DNA of 64,000 bases from contig OY979731.1 of assembly GCA_963855995.1 (NCBI GenBank), forward strand, positions 2,133,001 to 2,197,000. The letters are read 5' to 3'. Origin of the DNA: Muricea muricata (taxonomy: Eukaryota > Cnidaria > Anthozoa > Malacalcyonacea > Plexauridae). The position numbers and the translations under genes are program-made. Shown here piece after piece: positions 34,244 to 45,594 of this stretch; within the stretch, counting starts at the first letter, position 1, and every line of letters begins with the position of its first letter. A model generated the notes under the pieces. That model was given only the letters and a program-made list of their open reading frames with translations. It did no database searches and was not told the origin of the DNA.

Positions 34244-34310
34244 CAATTCTGAGTACAGAAAATAACGGCAAATTCAAGTAGAAATCCAAACTTTTCTGGT
34301 GCGTGTTGCG
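34244..34310 (-). other. Orphan XKR first-exon-like block
   Basis: Complement reads GAATTTGCCGTTATTTTCTGTACTCAGAATTG, then donor GTAAGT, matching the first exon of gene A. No XKR coding exon follows on this strand before gene B, so it is probably a leftover from a deleted copy. Confidence 0.5.
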
Positions 34311-34489
34311 TGTTCTCTACACTTTCGTTTCTCAAGGGCGGCGCGCTTTCAACATGATATAAGACAGGTGTAAGATAAGCAATGTGCGCGCGCACATGTG
34401 ACGTGCTAAGAAGAAAGTAATTGGTGTACACGTGTCGTATTGTAGCATGACAGCATATGTCACGCTACTAAACACAACATACATACATC

Positions 34490-34870
34490 TTGATACATAC
34501 AAACTTTATTTGAAGACGGAAAGAACCATCAGTGCAAGATATTAAGTACATGTATTTACAAAAGAAGAAAAGAATGAAATAAGTGCATATTGATACATAG
34601 TGATAAAGATAGAAAATGCAAAACTACTGTTCTACCTGGTTGCCGTGTGAAAGTCAGAAAGTCTATTTAAATATTCCAGATTAGTTTTAAAATACGTAAG
34701 AGATGGTGATAATCTAAGAGTTCAGGCAAGCGGTTCGAAAGAGAAATGCCACTATAACGGAATGATCGCTTAAGGTGGTCAGTATTAGGCTTAGAAATGA
34801 GCAACTTCCTATATAATGGCCTGTTATATGGCCAACTGTTTCGCATTAAATTCGAATACTATGATCTCTT
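34490..34870 (-). pseudogene. LINE 3'-end relic
   Basis: A minus-strand frame reads SKPNTDHLKRSFRYSGISLS followed by NRLPELL. This is the C-terminal signature of CR1/L2-like LINE polyproteins (P..T...KRSF.Y.G...WN.LP). The first Trp of the usual WN.LP is already lost. The rest toward 34490 looks like 3' untranslated sequence. Confidence 0.6.
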
Positions 34871-35121
34871 TTCAAGATACATTGATTTATACATTGATTG
34901 TTTAGCTGCAAACTTTCTCACTACAAATGCATGATCAAGTTATACTAACACATTCATTGACAATGACAGAACTTCACCGCCTAGGAAAGCAGAATTTCCA
35001 CAACATAAGCAGAGGATAATCTAAATTGTCAAAATATCATAGTTGAAAATAATATACAAATATATAAGTAATAAGTTTCATTTCCTTCTATGAGGGTTTG
35101 ATGGTAAAGTGGTTACAACAC

Positions 35122-35452
35122 CTAAAATACTAACAAGATGGCAAGCAACATTGACAGAATTGAGCCACCTAAACCTGATACAATTCCAATTGGCATTAAT
35201 ACGCCCATGTATACCACATCAAGCGTGTTTTTCGTTTTTATCAGGGACATGACGAGCATAACAAAGCTCATTAGAATTAGGAGAAAGTACCCAACTATCA
35301 TCTCAGTCATAGGACGTTTTGTATGAAGATCGTTTTCTGCGGAGTGGAACAATGAAGAGCATGCAGCCAGGAGTGATAAAATTTCCAATACGTTCTTTTA
35401 GTGCAACAATAAACAACTAAGCAATGGCTGCTATACATGACCACGGGTTCAT
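35122..35452 (-). pseudogene. XKR pseudogene with internal deletion
   Basis: The C-terminal third (LLAACSSLFHSAENDLHTKRP, continuing to PIGIVSGLGGSI) is preceded directly by a short piece of the N-terminal third (FMNPWSCIAAIA) at 35405-35452. About 400 bp between are missing. Closest to gene D. Repeat X begins at about 35461. Confidence 0.8.
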
Positions 35453-35460
35453 GAAGAATA

Positions 35461-35890
35461 TTAGACATTCGCAAGGACAACAGCAAAAATCACAATTCAA
35501 TGAAAATGTATATTATCAAATGATCTCCCAATTACATGATTACCAAAAAATTTTTTGATCGATTTATTGCAGTACATTATACTTGGAAACTCTAGTGTCG
35601 TTTTTTTTTCATTTTTATATTATTAGCACCAAACTTATACAATATCAGTATACAATGATTGATTTTGTGATACCTATATTACACTTGAGGACTCTAGTGT
35701 CCTTTTTTCCCATTATTACATTATTACCACTATATTTATTATTATACTGTAAGTATAGGTGTGATATACAACTATGATGTTATCATTCTTCAAGTATAAC
35801 CCAAAAACTCTGGGTAAATTTGGTTTCGAAATCTAGTATGAAAGAACCCATCGAAATACATACAACTGGAACGCTACGTCCAGTTGATAA
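35461..35890 (-). repeat. Interspersed repeat X, copy 2 (truncated)
   Basis: Complement matches repeat X from TTTATCAACTGGAC to TTGTCCTTGCGAATGTC. The first ~110 bp of X are missing. Confidence 0.75.
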
Positions 35891-36056
35891 ACAAATTTTT
35901 TTTACAGTCTAGGTAGGCGAGCGTGAAATAAACAAGGTTGTATCGTTATGTTTTAAAAAGAATATATGTTTGTATAAGTACAAATGTGCGTACAAATTAA
36001 ATCGATACATAGCACTACACGGCTAAAAATTATGAGCCTGCAGTATAACAGGATTG

Positions 36057-36194
36057 AACAATGTTGTGCTGCCCACACTGTTTATAGTTGTCAACAACAA
36101 CATTGAACAATATTGTTGAGCCTGAATCGGGTGTAACAATGTTGTTCAATGTTGTCAACAACCTTGAACAATGTGGACAGCACAACATTGTTCA
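36057..36194. repeat. Foldback rich in AACAATGTTG
   Basis: AACAATGTTGTGCTGCCCACA at 36057 pairs with TGTGGACAGCACAACATTGTT at 36170. Inner GTTGTCAACAACATTGAACAAT pairs with its complement. A small palindromic MITE is likely. Confidence 0.7.
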
Positions 36195-36396
36195 ATCTTG
36201 TTCTCAACAACATTGCAACAGATTTTTTGCCGTGTACATAGACGACGACACAACGTTGTATTCTCTGTATTCACTCCGATGTTCTAACCACGTTGACCAA
36301 AACAAGATAGGCGTTTGGATTTGTCTTCGAAGATGCATGATGATATGTGACATAAAACAACATGGAAAATAATAAGGCCAATTCAACTAACAGAGT

Positions 36397-36436
36397 TCCA
36401 GTTGGCATCAATACATCCATGTGTGGTACATCAAGA
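36397..36436 (-). pseudogene. XKR 3'-end sliver
   Basis: Complement encodes DVPHMDVLMPTG, the late XKR block (gene D DVAHMDVLMPIG). It abuts repeat X copy 3 at 36437. Confidence 0.75.
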
Positions 36437-36896
36437 CATTCCCAAGGACAACAGCAAAGAATCGCAAATTAATGAAAATGTATATTATTAAAAGATGTCC
36501 CATGCAATTACATGATTACAAAAAGTAATGATTGATTTTATGATAAGTACATGTTTACTAAAGAACTCTATAATGTCTTTTTTTCTATCACATTATTACA
36601 TATATATTTATACAATAAGAAAATACATTGTACCATAAGTATAAGTGTGGCATAAAACCATAGAATTTTTCTTCAAGTATAACCCAAAACACTAAGTAAA
36701 TTTTAGGAACTCCTCTGTAACCTCGTATGAGCCCATTGAAGGCATTGAACTACATACAACTGGAACGCGCTGTCCAGTTGATAAACTAGAGGTAGTTGTA
36801 TAGGGCTTAACCTCCAGGTACTACGGTATTACAATTATACTACTAACGTATCAAATTGGAAAGTGATAAAACGACGTGTATAACCGTGTAAGATAA
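36437..36896 (-). repeat. Interspersed repeat X, copy 3
   Basis: Full-length complement of X. The flank between it and gene D (36897-37030) is shared with 40510-40830, showing that this copy and copy 4 descend from one duplicated XKR 3' flank. Confidence 0.8.
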
Positions 36897-37030
36897 AAAT
36901 TGAGGTAAATCATTTCTTACATCTACTTTAATGTGTTCCTTCAAAATTTTAACGTTGTCTGACCAGGACTGGTTTAAAATTCTGGGATAATCAAGTCGTG
37001 GGTTTACCTAATATATATGATGCATTCAAG

Positions 37031-37978
37031 CTAATCACAGACATAATATAAGATGCAAAACAAGATTGATACAAATGAACCACCTGCAGCCGATGCAATT
37101 CCAATTGGCATCAATACGTCCATGTGTGCTACATCAGGCATATCAATTGTCACGGACAAAATCAACATCCCAATGCTTATTAACATGAGGAGAACATAGC
37201 CAACTATCATCTCAGGTTGAGGACGTTTTGTAGGAAGATCGTTTTCTGCAGAATGAACCGAAGAAGAAGATGCAGCCAGCAATGATAGCAACAAGGATTT
37301 TCCAAAATTACCTTCATTACATATTTCAATTGTGAGTATCGTCACTACTAAAATCAACCAATGGCCAGCAAGAGGAATGATAACGTAATATCGCGGGAAA
37401 ACGTAAGCAAAAAGAACGATTGCAGATAATCGTAATATCAGTGTAGACATTTGCCACATCCAGAACAGAAATGCGTTAATCAACGTAAATTCTTCATGTT
37501 TTCTTTTTCTTCTCTCTCTCTCGAGTGATGCGATGCTCCAAGCCAAAGACAACAGTGAGAACACACTTGAGGCCACGGTGTATGGTGGGAAGGACCACTG
37601 ACGTAACATGATGTACACTTGAAGGCACCATTGTGGAGCACTTTCGGCGATTGTCTCGATATAGCGAAGCATTGCGAGTAAATGAGTGCGATAATAATTA
37701 CCAATACGCGAGTCAGGGTTATGTAGTGCTTCGATGTAACGAGTAACAATAGACAACTGAGCAAAGGCTGCTATACATGACCATGGGTTCATGATTTGAA
37801 ATATGGCTGTGAAGTTCACGATGAGTGAAGGAACGCAGATAAATCCAACTGTCAGCCAGAACCACCAAGTTTCATCATTTTTCCAGTGTTTAACAGCCAC
37901 GTAAATATCTGACCCGTAGTCAAATAAATACAATATCATGCCAAGAAATAGATCCAAGCGTTGTAACTTATGTCCCAT
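37031..37978 (-). CDS. XK-related protein D (XKR family), 315 aa
   Basis: Intact multi-pass XKR protein. Blocks in order: LYLFDYGSDIYVAVKHW (~16-33), TWWFWLTVGFICVPSLIVN (~38-56), YIETIAESAPQWCLQVYIM (~104-123), SSVFSLLSLAWSIASLERERR (~135-156), FWMWQMSTLILRLSAIVLFAYVF (~170-192), SSSVHSAENDLPTKRP (~240-255) and MPDVAHMDVLMPIGIAS (~280-297). The final hydrophobic segment ends CILYYVCD. It has no acidic DxxD tail, unlike A and B. The ATG lies just after a candidate acceptor (complement ATTTTATAG ending at 37992). The best upstream donor (38155) lies in a dispersed repeat and is uncertain. Membrane protein of the XKR scramblase-like superfamily; activity unproven. Confidence 0.9.
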   Translation of the reverse strand: MGHKLQRLDLFLGMILYLFDYGSDIYVAVKHWKNDETWWFWLTVGFICVPSLIVNFTAIFQIMNPWSCIAAFAQLSIVTRYIEALHNPDSRIGNYYRTHLLAMLRYIETIAESAPQWCLQVYIMLRQWSFPPYTVASSVFSLLSLAWSIASLERERRKRKHEEFTLINAFLFWMWQMSTLILRLSAIVLFAYVFPRYYVIIPLAGHWLILVVTILTIEICNEGNFGKSLLLSLLAASSSSVHSAENDLPTKRPQPEMIVGYVLLMLISIGMLILSVTIDMPDVAHMDVLMPIGIASAAGGSFVSILFCILYYVCD

Positions 37979-38119
37979 TCTTCAAAAGTGTCTATAAAAT
38001 TATCAATGCACTAATATGAATAATGGCTAAGCAATACGAAGGCTATACTATAATTATGATGTATATTGTGACTTATTTCACTTAAGAAAAGGTTTTCCAT
38101 CCACTTTAAAGATTTTAGG

Positions 38120-38182
38120 TAGATCCGATCGAAAGCTTTGAGATAATAAACTTACGTGGTGTTTCCACAAAATTGTATTTTA
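38120..38182 (-). repeat. Dispersed repeat R2 (GTGGAAACACCAC..CTTTCGATC), copy 1
   Basis: Complement reads GTGGAAACACCACGTAAGT, then CTCAAAGCTTTCGATCGGATC. Related copies are at 55601-55670 and 56585-56656, the last split from 63353 by the BEL element. The GTAAGT here could serve as donor for gene D's upstream exon. Confidence 0.6.
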
Positions 38183-38345
38183 ATTTGATATACACCATGC
38201 AAGACAAGGAACTTAAGTCAAGATTTATCAATATTTTTCCATACGTTTCATGCAATTATTTATTTAAGGTCACTATCAGAGTTGACCACTCGAATACATC
38301 GGAGAAAATTGATTCGAAAACAATACCGTACCCAGATCGATATCG

Positions 38346-38480
38346 ACAATTTGGGGGGGGGGAGGGCAATTTTTCATATATTCTTGTTCATAGACACAGA
38401 TCTTAAAAACAATCGATTTCAAAAGATAGTATTCGGGCAGAATATGAGTACATGAACAATTACCCCCCCCCCTCACCCTC
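38346..38480. repeat. Foldback with G9/C10 arms
   Basis: GGGGGGGGGAGGG..CAATTTTTCATATATTC pairs loosely with GAATATGAGTACATGAACAATTACCCCCCCCCC. It resembles a diverged member of the palindromic hAT MITE family at 23960. Confidence 0.5.
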
Positions 38481-39690
38481 ACGCCTGAAAATAGAACTTC
38501 GAACGGCACTGCTCAAAACGAAATAATCATAGCAACGACATGACGACCGGAATATATAATTCAACTAAATCACATATGTCAACAGCATTCAAGACATAAA
38601 CTTTGAGCTTGTTATATCAATTGCTTAGAGTGTTATCTCGATGAGATCAATACTACTTATGGCGAAAAATAGTAGAAAATCCTATATTACGGTATAAGAT
38701 GTGAACGACAATGCTGACCGATATTTGGACAGCCCGAAAACACTATGTCCGATACCGTCCGAGCGCTCTCTTTGAACAGCCACTGCCACTACATAAGCAT
38801 GCAGAGGAGCCGGTAAAACAGCTGCGATTTAGGTTAAGGATTGAACTCCTTGTAAAATAGGACACCTTGACCTTTTTAGCGATGTCTCCTCGTCGAGGTG
38901 TGAGCAACTAGACCGGGACAAATGGTAGTAAAATGCATGCAGACAGACAAACAGATATTTTTATCGAGGACAACGACACCAATGCTGCGACAGCGAACCA
39001 AAGCCACGGCACGGTTTTACTAGAACTTTTATATTCTGAACGTACAAGACAAAAAATGTCTAGTCATATAGTTTCGATTTTGATTCTCAGAAATATCACA
39101 GTCTTTCTGGGAAGATTACGTAATTTAGTACTACAGGAATTCAACCTTTAACGATCGCGACGTATCGTGTTTCATTGATAAAACTGATTGAAGGTTTGTT
39201 TCTGATTAAATTTTATGCTGGGTCATCATGAAATAGAACATATAGAATTGTTTTTCCATGAAGAAACGATTTGGAAAATAAATAGTATAACTATGGTTGT
39301 CCTCAACCTATATATCATTTTAAAATCGACAATATCACAAGAATTTTGTTCATTCAGGACATAGATATGTAGCTGGTAATCAACAACAACTGATTGTACA
39401 AAGTAAGACGTCACTATATAGTAACTGAAATATCTCATCACCAAACTAAAAGCACTGTATATAACACAAGAAAATATGAGAGAAATTATATTATAGTTTT
39501 AAAAGTTCCCTTCGTGTCATGTACACTTCAAGTCTTGGCTATGACTTAACCAGGACTCCAGGGTAATGCAGCATTCCAGGTCATTAATGCAGTTCTTATT
39601 ATTTTTTAAAGCATTTGGTTTCACGTTACCTTTTATATAACTGTGCAAGCATCACGGCAAAAGTTAATTGAATCATCACGGCAACAGCAA
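38481..39690. other. Non-coding stretch; short match to XKR pseudogene flank
   Basis: No gene recognised. About 39190-39290 matches, inverted, 46240-46330 downstream of the XKR relic at 45595 (TTTCTGATTAAATTTTAT..CCATGAAGAAACGATTTG). It is therefore another scrap of duplicated XKR flank. Confidence 0.45.
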
Positions 39691-39713
39691 AACATCACGA
39701 GGAATTTAATGGC

Positions 39714-40075
39714 GGCGGAAGTAAAATTGGCGGCGAAAGTGAATCCAAAATTAATTCATTTTGATTTAAAACGACGTCTTCAGAAGAAGTATTTTAAACA
39801 TGGATATGAGTATGCAGTAATATTCCTATGAGCGTCAGAACTTTAAAAAGACGCATTCGTGCTTTGAACAAACGACAGCCGGATTTTGATTTCGATTTAG
39901 TTTGCCAGAAGACCAGAGATTTTTGGTTGTATCGAGAAATATCGGCAGGTCTAGCCCACACTTCAGAGAGAAGGGGTTACAGTTCCACGTTTGGTTGTTC
40001 AGAAAATCCTTCAAGAATCCTGCAGAACGGAAAGCTCATAGTTTAAACCTATATTTGAAACCTATGTTTCCTACA
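39714..40075 (+). pseudogene. Integrase-type element relic, N-terminal DNA-binding part
   Basis: Frame one starts MAAEVKLAAKVNPKLI and ends GYEYAVIFL-stop. Frame two carries on with MSVRTLKRRIRALNKRQPDF. A helix followed by SvRTLkRRl..L is the usual start of a family of integrase-core proteins common in marine invertebrate genomes. The frame break between the two and the later loss of similarity show decay. Family placement is from memory of the pattern. Confidence 0.45.
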
Positions 40076-40090
40076 AGACGTTGCAAAACT

Positions 40091-40293
40091 CAGTGGCGGA
40101 TCTAGCGTAAGTCAAAATAAATTACCACAGCTCATTCTAGGATATATTTACATTTTAAAATACCTTCAAAGCAACTTCATTGGTTAGATTTTATTATTTT
40201 GAAATTCATAACCTATGACATTGTTATAAAGTTATTTTGAATTTAAAATTAAGCTGCTATAATTTATTTTGACTTACCCTGGATCCGCCACTG
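40091..40293. mobile_element. hAT-type MITE (203 bp)
   Basis: GCAAAACT is duplicated at 40083-40090 and 40294-40301. Ends CAGTGGCGGATC are inverted, with AAGTCAAAATAAATTA/TAATTTATTTTGACTT inside. It lies exactly at the edge of an XKR 3' relic, which resumes at 40302. Confidence 0.93.
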
Positions 40294-40301
40294 GCAAAAC
40301 T

Positions 40302-40509
40302 GAGATGATAGTTGCGTATGTTTTCATTCTACTGAGCACTTTCATGGTCGCATTGTCCCTGACAATAGACAATTAACGGGCTGATTGAGATGCCTGATGT
40401 AGCACACATGGACGTCTTGAATGGTGGAATTGCATATGTTGCAGTTTGTTCACTTCTGTCAATTGCGTTTTGCATCTTATATTACGCTTTGGACTACTTA
40501 AATGAATGA
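40302..40509 (+). pseudogene. XKR 3'-end relic
   Basis: GAGATGATAGTTGCGTATG matches the gene D 3' part. With two internal stops it reads on to MPDVAHMDVLNGGIAYVAVC and AFCILYYALDYLNE-stop. The downstream flank also matches gene D's (CAAATCCACGACCTGATTATCCC). All upstream coding sequence is missing. Confidence 0.85.
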
Positions 40510-40664
40510 AATATTTATTAGGCAAATCCACGACCTGATTATCCCAAAATTTCAAACTAGTACTGGTCAGAAAACGTTAAAATTTTGACAAATGAAGTCA
40601 GTAGTAAACATTCGTGACTTCAAGCTAGAACTTGAGAAACACATTTTTAGTAATTATAGTACAG

Positions 40665-40800
40665 GGGCTAGTTGTATAAAAAAGTGATTAAAGTTAACTA
40701 TAGTTAGTGGAAACATCAACCAATCAGAACAACGTATTTAGTACTTAATCACTATTTAGTATTTAACCAAAAGTGATTAAGAGTTTTATACAACTGGCTC
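40665..40800. mobile_element. Small MITE (GGGCTAGTTGTATAAAA ends)
   Basis: GGGCTAGTTGTATAAAAAAG at the left, with GTGATTAAGAGTTTTATACA then ACTGGCTC at the right, are inverted repeats. Inside, GTGATTAA recurs. It is 136 bp. Target duplication not resolved. Confidence 0.65.
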
Positions 40801-40830
40801 AAGATGTGACAAATGATTTTACTCAATTTG

Positions 40831-41306
40831 TATCTTACACACCTATACACGTCGTTTTATCACTTTCCAATTGTATACGTGAGTAGTATAATTGTAATAC
40901 TGTAGTACTTGCAGGTTAAGCCCTATACAACTACCCCTAGTTTATTACTAGGCGTAGCGTTCCAGTTGTATGTAGTTCAATGGGTTCATATGAGGTTACA
41001 GAGGAGTTCCTAAAATTTACCCAGTGTTTTGGGACACTTGAAGAAAAATTCTATGGTTTTATGCCACACTTACACAATGTATAAATATATATTATTGTAT
41101 AAATATATATTATAGTACAATGTATTTTCTTATTGTATGAATATATATGTGATAATGTAATAGAAAAAAGACATTATAGGGTCCCATAGTATAATGTACT
41201 TATAAAATCAATCATCCCTTTTTGCAAATCATGTAATTGCATGGGACATCATTTGATAACATACATTTTCATTGAATTGCGATTTTTTGCTGTTGTCCTT
41301 GGGCAT
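40831..41306 (+). repeat. Interspersed repeat X, copy 4
   Basis: Full copy of repeat X in the same orientation as copy 1. The sequence to about 41490 also resembles that following copy 1 and contains a minus-strand 74-codon hydrophobic frame. The equivalent part of copy 1 is frame-shifted, so I do not call it a gene. Confidence 0.8.
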
Positions 41307-41480
41307 GTCCAAAACTTAAACTGCTTATAATATTGGGACCAGAAACAAAGTACAAACGCGACTCAAATACCACCAATGCAAGCAAAAGTAAATAGCTAAA
41401 ATCAATTAAAACAAACTGTAACAGTCTTATCACAATAATATCAACATTCTTGCAGTATGACGTCGCAAACAAAACATTAA

Positions 41481-41854
41481 AGAGCTTAAGCAAGCGACGT
41501 TTTTGTCAACACGAACGGCAGCCGGAGGTAAGATGGCGAATGAAGTGAACGTGAAAGTTAACGACTGCCGTTGTCAAAGAGTTGAGACTACAAAGAGGGA
41601 CCACTTGCACTACTAATACCGGGGGGAAATGCTTCTGTTTAGGGCACTGGCTAGGAACATGGCGCCCATGACGTATCATGACGACAGCACCTTACGCTTT
41701 TTTTAATGAAGTGGTCCCTCTTTGTAGTCTCTACTCTTTGCCGTTGTTGATTTCAAACAAGAACGGCTGACGCCATCATTCGCCATCTATAACGACGCAA
41801 CTTACTTCCGGCTGCCGTCCGTGTTGAAAAAAACGTCGCTTGCATAAGCTCTCT
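41481..41854. mobile_element. Nested foldback element
   Basis: Outer arms pair (AGCTTAAGCAAGCGACGTTTT, then CAACACGAACGGCAGCCGGA, against the complement at 41795-41854), as do inner arms (GAGACTACAAAGAGGGACCA / complement at 41712-41738). Two nested inverted repeats suggest a MITE inside a foldback. No target duplication resolved. Confidence 0.65.
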
Positions 41855-41970
41855 ATTACCATTCTTAATGTAAAACGTCAAAAATTGAGTACTTTCATTC
41901 TTTCCAGCATCGTCATTAGTTAGAACTTTATACAAGTCAAGTTTGTTGCTTCTCTATAAATCAAGTGGTC

Positions 41971-43266
41971 ATGGCCGAAGTTGGTAAGTTTATAATTACT
42001 TGAATTCAGAATGTTCTTACATGGAGCTGAAACTAAGATCAATTGCCGCATGTTGGCAAAAACATATCAAGACATAGCTAATGAATCTGCTATGCCGGCA
42101 ATGTTTATAAATAGATGATATAATCAAACTTTTGAAATGTGTTGTCTCCAAAATATGCAATTATACCTAATGGTTTATAGGCCAAGATTGATTATAAAAT
42201 GTCTTCTGGACTTCAAGTTACCCGAGAAAATTTGTCATATTAATTCTTTATAATCGTTTAGCACGAAAACGGTTGAAACTGTTATTTGGCCTAGTGTTGT
42301 ACCTGTTTGATTTCGGGTCAGATTTGTACGTGCTTTGGCAACACTGGACAAATCATCAATTTTGGTGGTTCCAACTGACAGCTGGATTCATGGGCGTTTC
42401 TGCACTGATCGTATACGCTATGGCAATCGCTCAAGTATGGACAATACGCAGGCGACTAACGGCATGGGACTATCTTCAAATTTTCATTACTTATCGTTAC
42501 ATCACAGTTATTATCGAACCGGCAAAACGTATGGATGATTCTGAAAAACCAGATCCTTGCACGCTCTTACTCGCCAGACTTCGGTACGTGGAGACAATCA
42601 CGGAAAACGCCCCACAATTGTGTCTTCAAGTTTACATCATGTTACATCAGCAGTATTTCCCGCCGTCAACCGTAATCTCAAGTGTGTTGTCGCTGCTGGC
42701 TCTAACTTGGTGCATCACGGTAGTCGAGGAAGAAAAACGTCAAGGCGAATTCATGCAAGTGCATACATGCATCCATTTTTTTTTGTTGGCAATTCCTCAC
42801 ACTTTTATCAAGAGAATCTACAATCATTCTATCTGCTTACGTTATTCCATATTCCCTGATAACTTTCATTGTACTCCATTTGTTAATAATAACGGCGATG
42901 GTCTTTCGAAAAGAGGCAATAGAAAGGCATAACGGCGAGGGTTCGCAAACATCCTTGTCATTGCTAGTGTTGTCGTTTAAAGCTGCCTATCCTTTTCTGT
43001 TTCATTCCGCGTATAATGTACTCGATCTTCCTGCAGCGCATCCTAAAGCTATCATGAAACAGGGGTATATTATCCTTGTTCTCGAAAACATTATTATCGC
43101 CATATCATCTCTGATAATTATTTGGACTCCCGGTGTAGGAGACATGGATATAGTGACAGCAATAGCCATTGGAAGCTTTGTTGCAATCATACTTTCAATC
43201 ATCCCCTACAGGCTCTACCAAAGATGGACAGTCATAACGGCAGATTTAAACTTTAACATTGTTTGA
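41971..43266 (+). pseudogene. XK-related gene E, two exons, one frameshift at a T-run
   Basis: Exon 1 (41971-41983, MAEV) ends at donor GTAAGT. The intron ends ...TCGTTTAG at 42261, and exon 2 continues in frame (ARKRLKLLFGLVLYLFDFGS). Family blocks: LYLFDFGSDLYVLWQHW, FWWFQLTAGFMGVSALIVY, YVETITENAPQLCLQVYIM and SSVLSLLALTWCITVVEEEK. At the nine-T run 42776-42784 the frame must shift. After it the second frame has WQFLTLLSRESTIILSAYVI and AAYPFLFHSAYN to a stop at 43264-43266. One T fewer would restore a single frame. It is either a recent pseudogene or a sequencing/assembly slip. Most divergent XKR copy of the cluster (GVSALIVY in place of VPSLIVN). Confidence 0.85.
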
Positions 43267-45583
43267 TAAGCCTTACGGGGCTTCATTAGCTTCCTTCATT
43301 AGTTTTATACAACGCATCGCTGTCCTTCTGTTTATCTTTCGATGAACATCTACCATGTAAACATTTTAGCATATCAAAGAGGTCAAAGACGCTCAATTTT
43401 ATTCCATTTGATATGAATGTGTGTCTACATTTTCTTTGTATTTTTGTATTACATCTTTTTAGGCCAGCCTGGGTTTACATGAAGATTTTCACGCCTTTAC
43501 ACCTCGCCAACCCGGGGCACCCTTCTCAAGACCCGGGTTGACCCGGGTAGGAGAGGTGCGAAAGATCGGCTGTCGTGTACACACAAATAATTATTACTGG
43601 GGATTGCTGCTGGCATTAAAAACAAACGCGCACAAAATACAGGACACATGACAACACGATCCGCAAGATTGCATATTGTTAAGAATTATAGGTAGTTAAA
43701 TAGACTTTTTTAAAACCTAAATATTTCAATGGAAAGTTTACTTTAAACCATCACAACGTTCTTCTTCTTACTGAAGCGCACGGTAGCTCTTACGGTTAAT
43801 AACATTTCCATTATGAAGTCGTTATCTAACGATTCGAAGCTTGCTGCAGGACCTTCTGCCTTCTGGAAATTTATAATCTTGTAAATATCATGTACTTGTT
43901 TGAGTTTATCTTCAAAGTTATATTTCCATTTGATTGGTTAACTTTTGCACGCGTCAATATTATCTTACATCGACATTTCAGACAATGAATATATAACCAA
44001 TGACTCAATTGTGCCACAACACCTATGGCCCACACCAAGAACATTTCGGTGTGCAATGGTGTGCTTTTTAATTAAGCCTTAAACCAATAAGATGGTGAGA
44101 AATATAAAACGTATATAAATATGAAACCAGTATAAAGTAATCAACACAGTAATCATTAATTAATAATAATCACGTAGTGTAATTAAATAAAAAAAATTTC
44201 ACATACCAAATTTTCTTTCAACTATCTTATTGCAAATCAGATGAGGAGATGTAGCAATGCCGAAAATTTGTGCTGTTAGGCTTCATTTAGTTTAGTTTAG
44301 AATTCACACATCGCATCCTATAATATGAGATACGAATTTTTTATGCCATGTCCCCGAGCCTCCGGAAGTAAGTCCAGGTGTGAGTTACTAATTCCGACCG
44401 GCTATTTATACCCGAGCATGGAAGTGACAATTGAAAAATATATTCAAATATTATTTATTGCAAATATATTTAGTTAATGGCTATAAAAAATTGTCTCAGT
44501 AACATGATTAACTTTGAATCGTTTTGGAAGTAGAATTGGTAATTTCTTGTATTACCGTGAACAAAATACTTGAGGAAGTTTTTCGCTACTGCTGCCGTTT
44601 GAAAACGCAAATGAAATCTAAAAAATCAAGATTGATCGATAACTTTCCCAAAAATCATTGATAGGGAATTGAACAAACCTAAATAATTAATGTTCAACAG
44701 TCACAGAACTGATGAGGTCCAGCCTCTTCCTCAACGTTTTACACTATGATAGCGTGTGCATTCTAATACACGGACAATTTTATTGATCTTAATAACTGAA
44801 TTCCTGTAGTGTATAATGTGTTACGTAATGGTTATCGGAAGGCTAGAATTTCTTAGTATCAAAATCGAAGTTGCGTTTGTTTTTCGCGTGTGTGGTTAGA
44901 CCACACGCAGTATTGTTTTTCGCTTAAATTTGTCAGTACGAAAAAAATATATTTACTTCCACCTTAATTGGCATATATTTCGTAAAGCGACCGCCCATGA
45001 ATGCGCATATTTAGTGTCACCGATCCCTTTTTCATTAAACCCAAGCTTTCTATACTATATAAGCAGGTGCTTTAAGCAGGTGCACAAAGTCGTTGGAATA
45101 TATGAGCTATATACTATCCCTTCTATAAAGAATCACACAATTAATGCATTTTTACAATATTAGAACATAGAAATATGATTAGTGACAAGGAAGTTGTGCA
45201 TGTCACGTCATGCTTTTTTTCATGGATTTAAAACAAAATTTTGATAAATTTTAAGGACGATTACTTTGCAATTTTTTCATATTTAGATTTATTTTTCCTC
45301 ATCTTATATTTAGATTTAGATTTAGATTTATTTTTCCTCATATAGAGAATTTTTCCAAATTTCCAGATCTTTTTATATAGTTATAAACACAAATCGAGTT
45401 CACATAAAGTTTTGATGTATTAGATACACATTTAGTAGCTGTTTTGTAACTACCACTGAACTGTCCTGTTCAATATTTTTCAATTTCACACACTCCATGC
45501 AAACTAGAGTGTCGACCTTGTGCAATAAATTTAGGATAAATTCTTCAGTTTTACTTATTTTAACAAACTGCTTGTTTCTATAG
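43267..45583. other. Non-coding stretch with a GC-rich foldback
   Basis: At 43500-43560 CACCTCGCCAACCCGGGG pairs with CCCGGGTTGACCCGGGTAGG-AGAGGTG. At 44895-44910 TGTGGTTAGACCACA is a small palindrome. Nothing else recognised. Confidence 0.5.
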
Positions 45584-45594
45584 CCTTTCGAAAA

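Noticed and set aside
44710..44745. Hammerhead-like CTGATGAGG..CCTC
   Set aside because: The GAAA box is missing (AACGTTTT instead).
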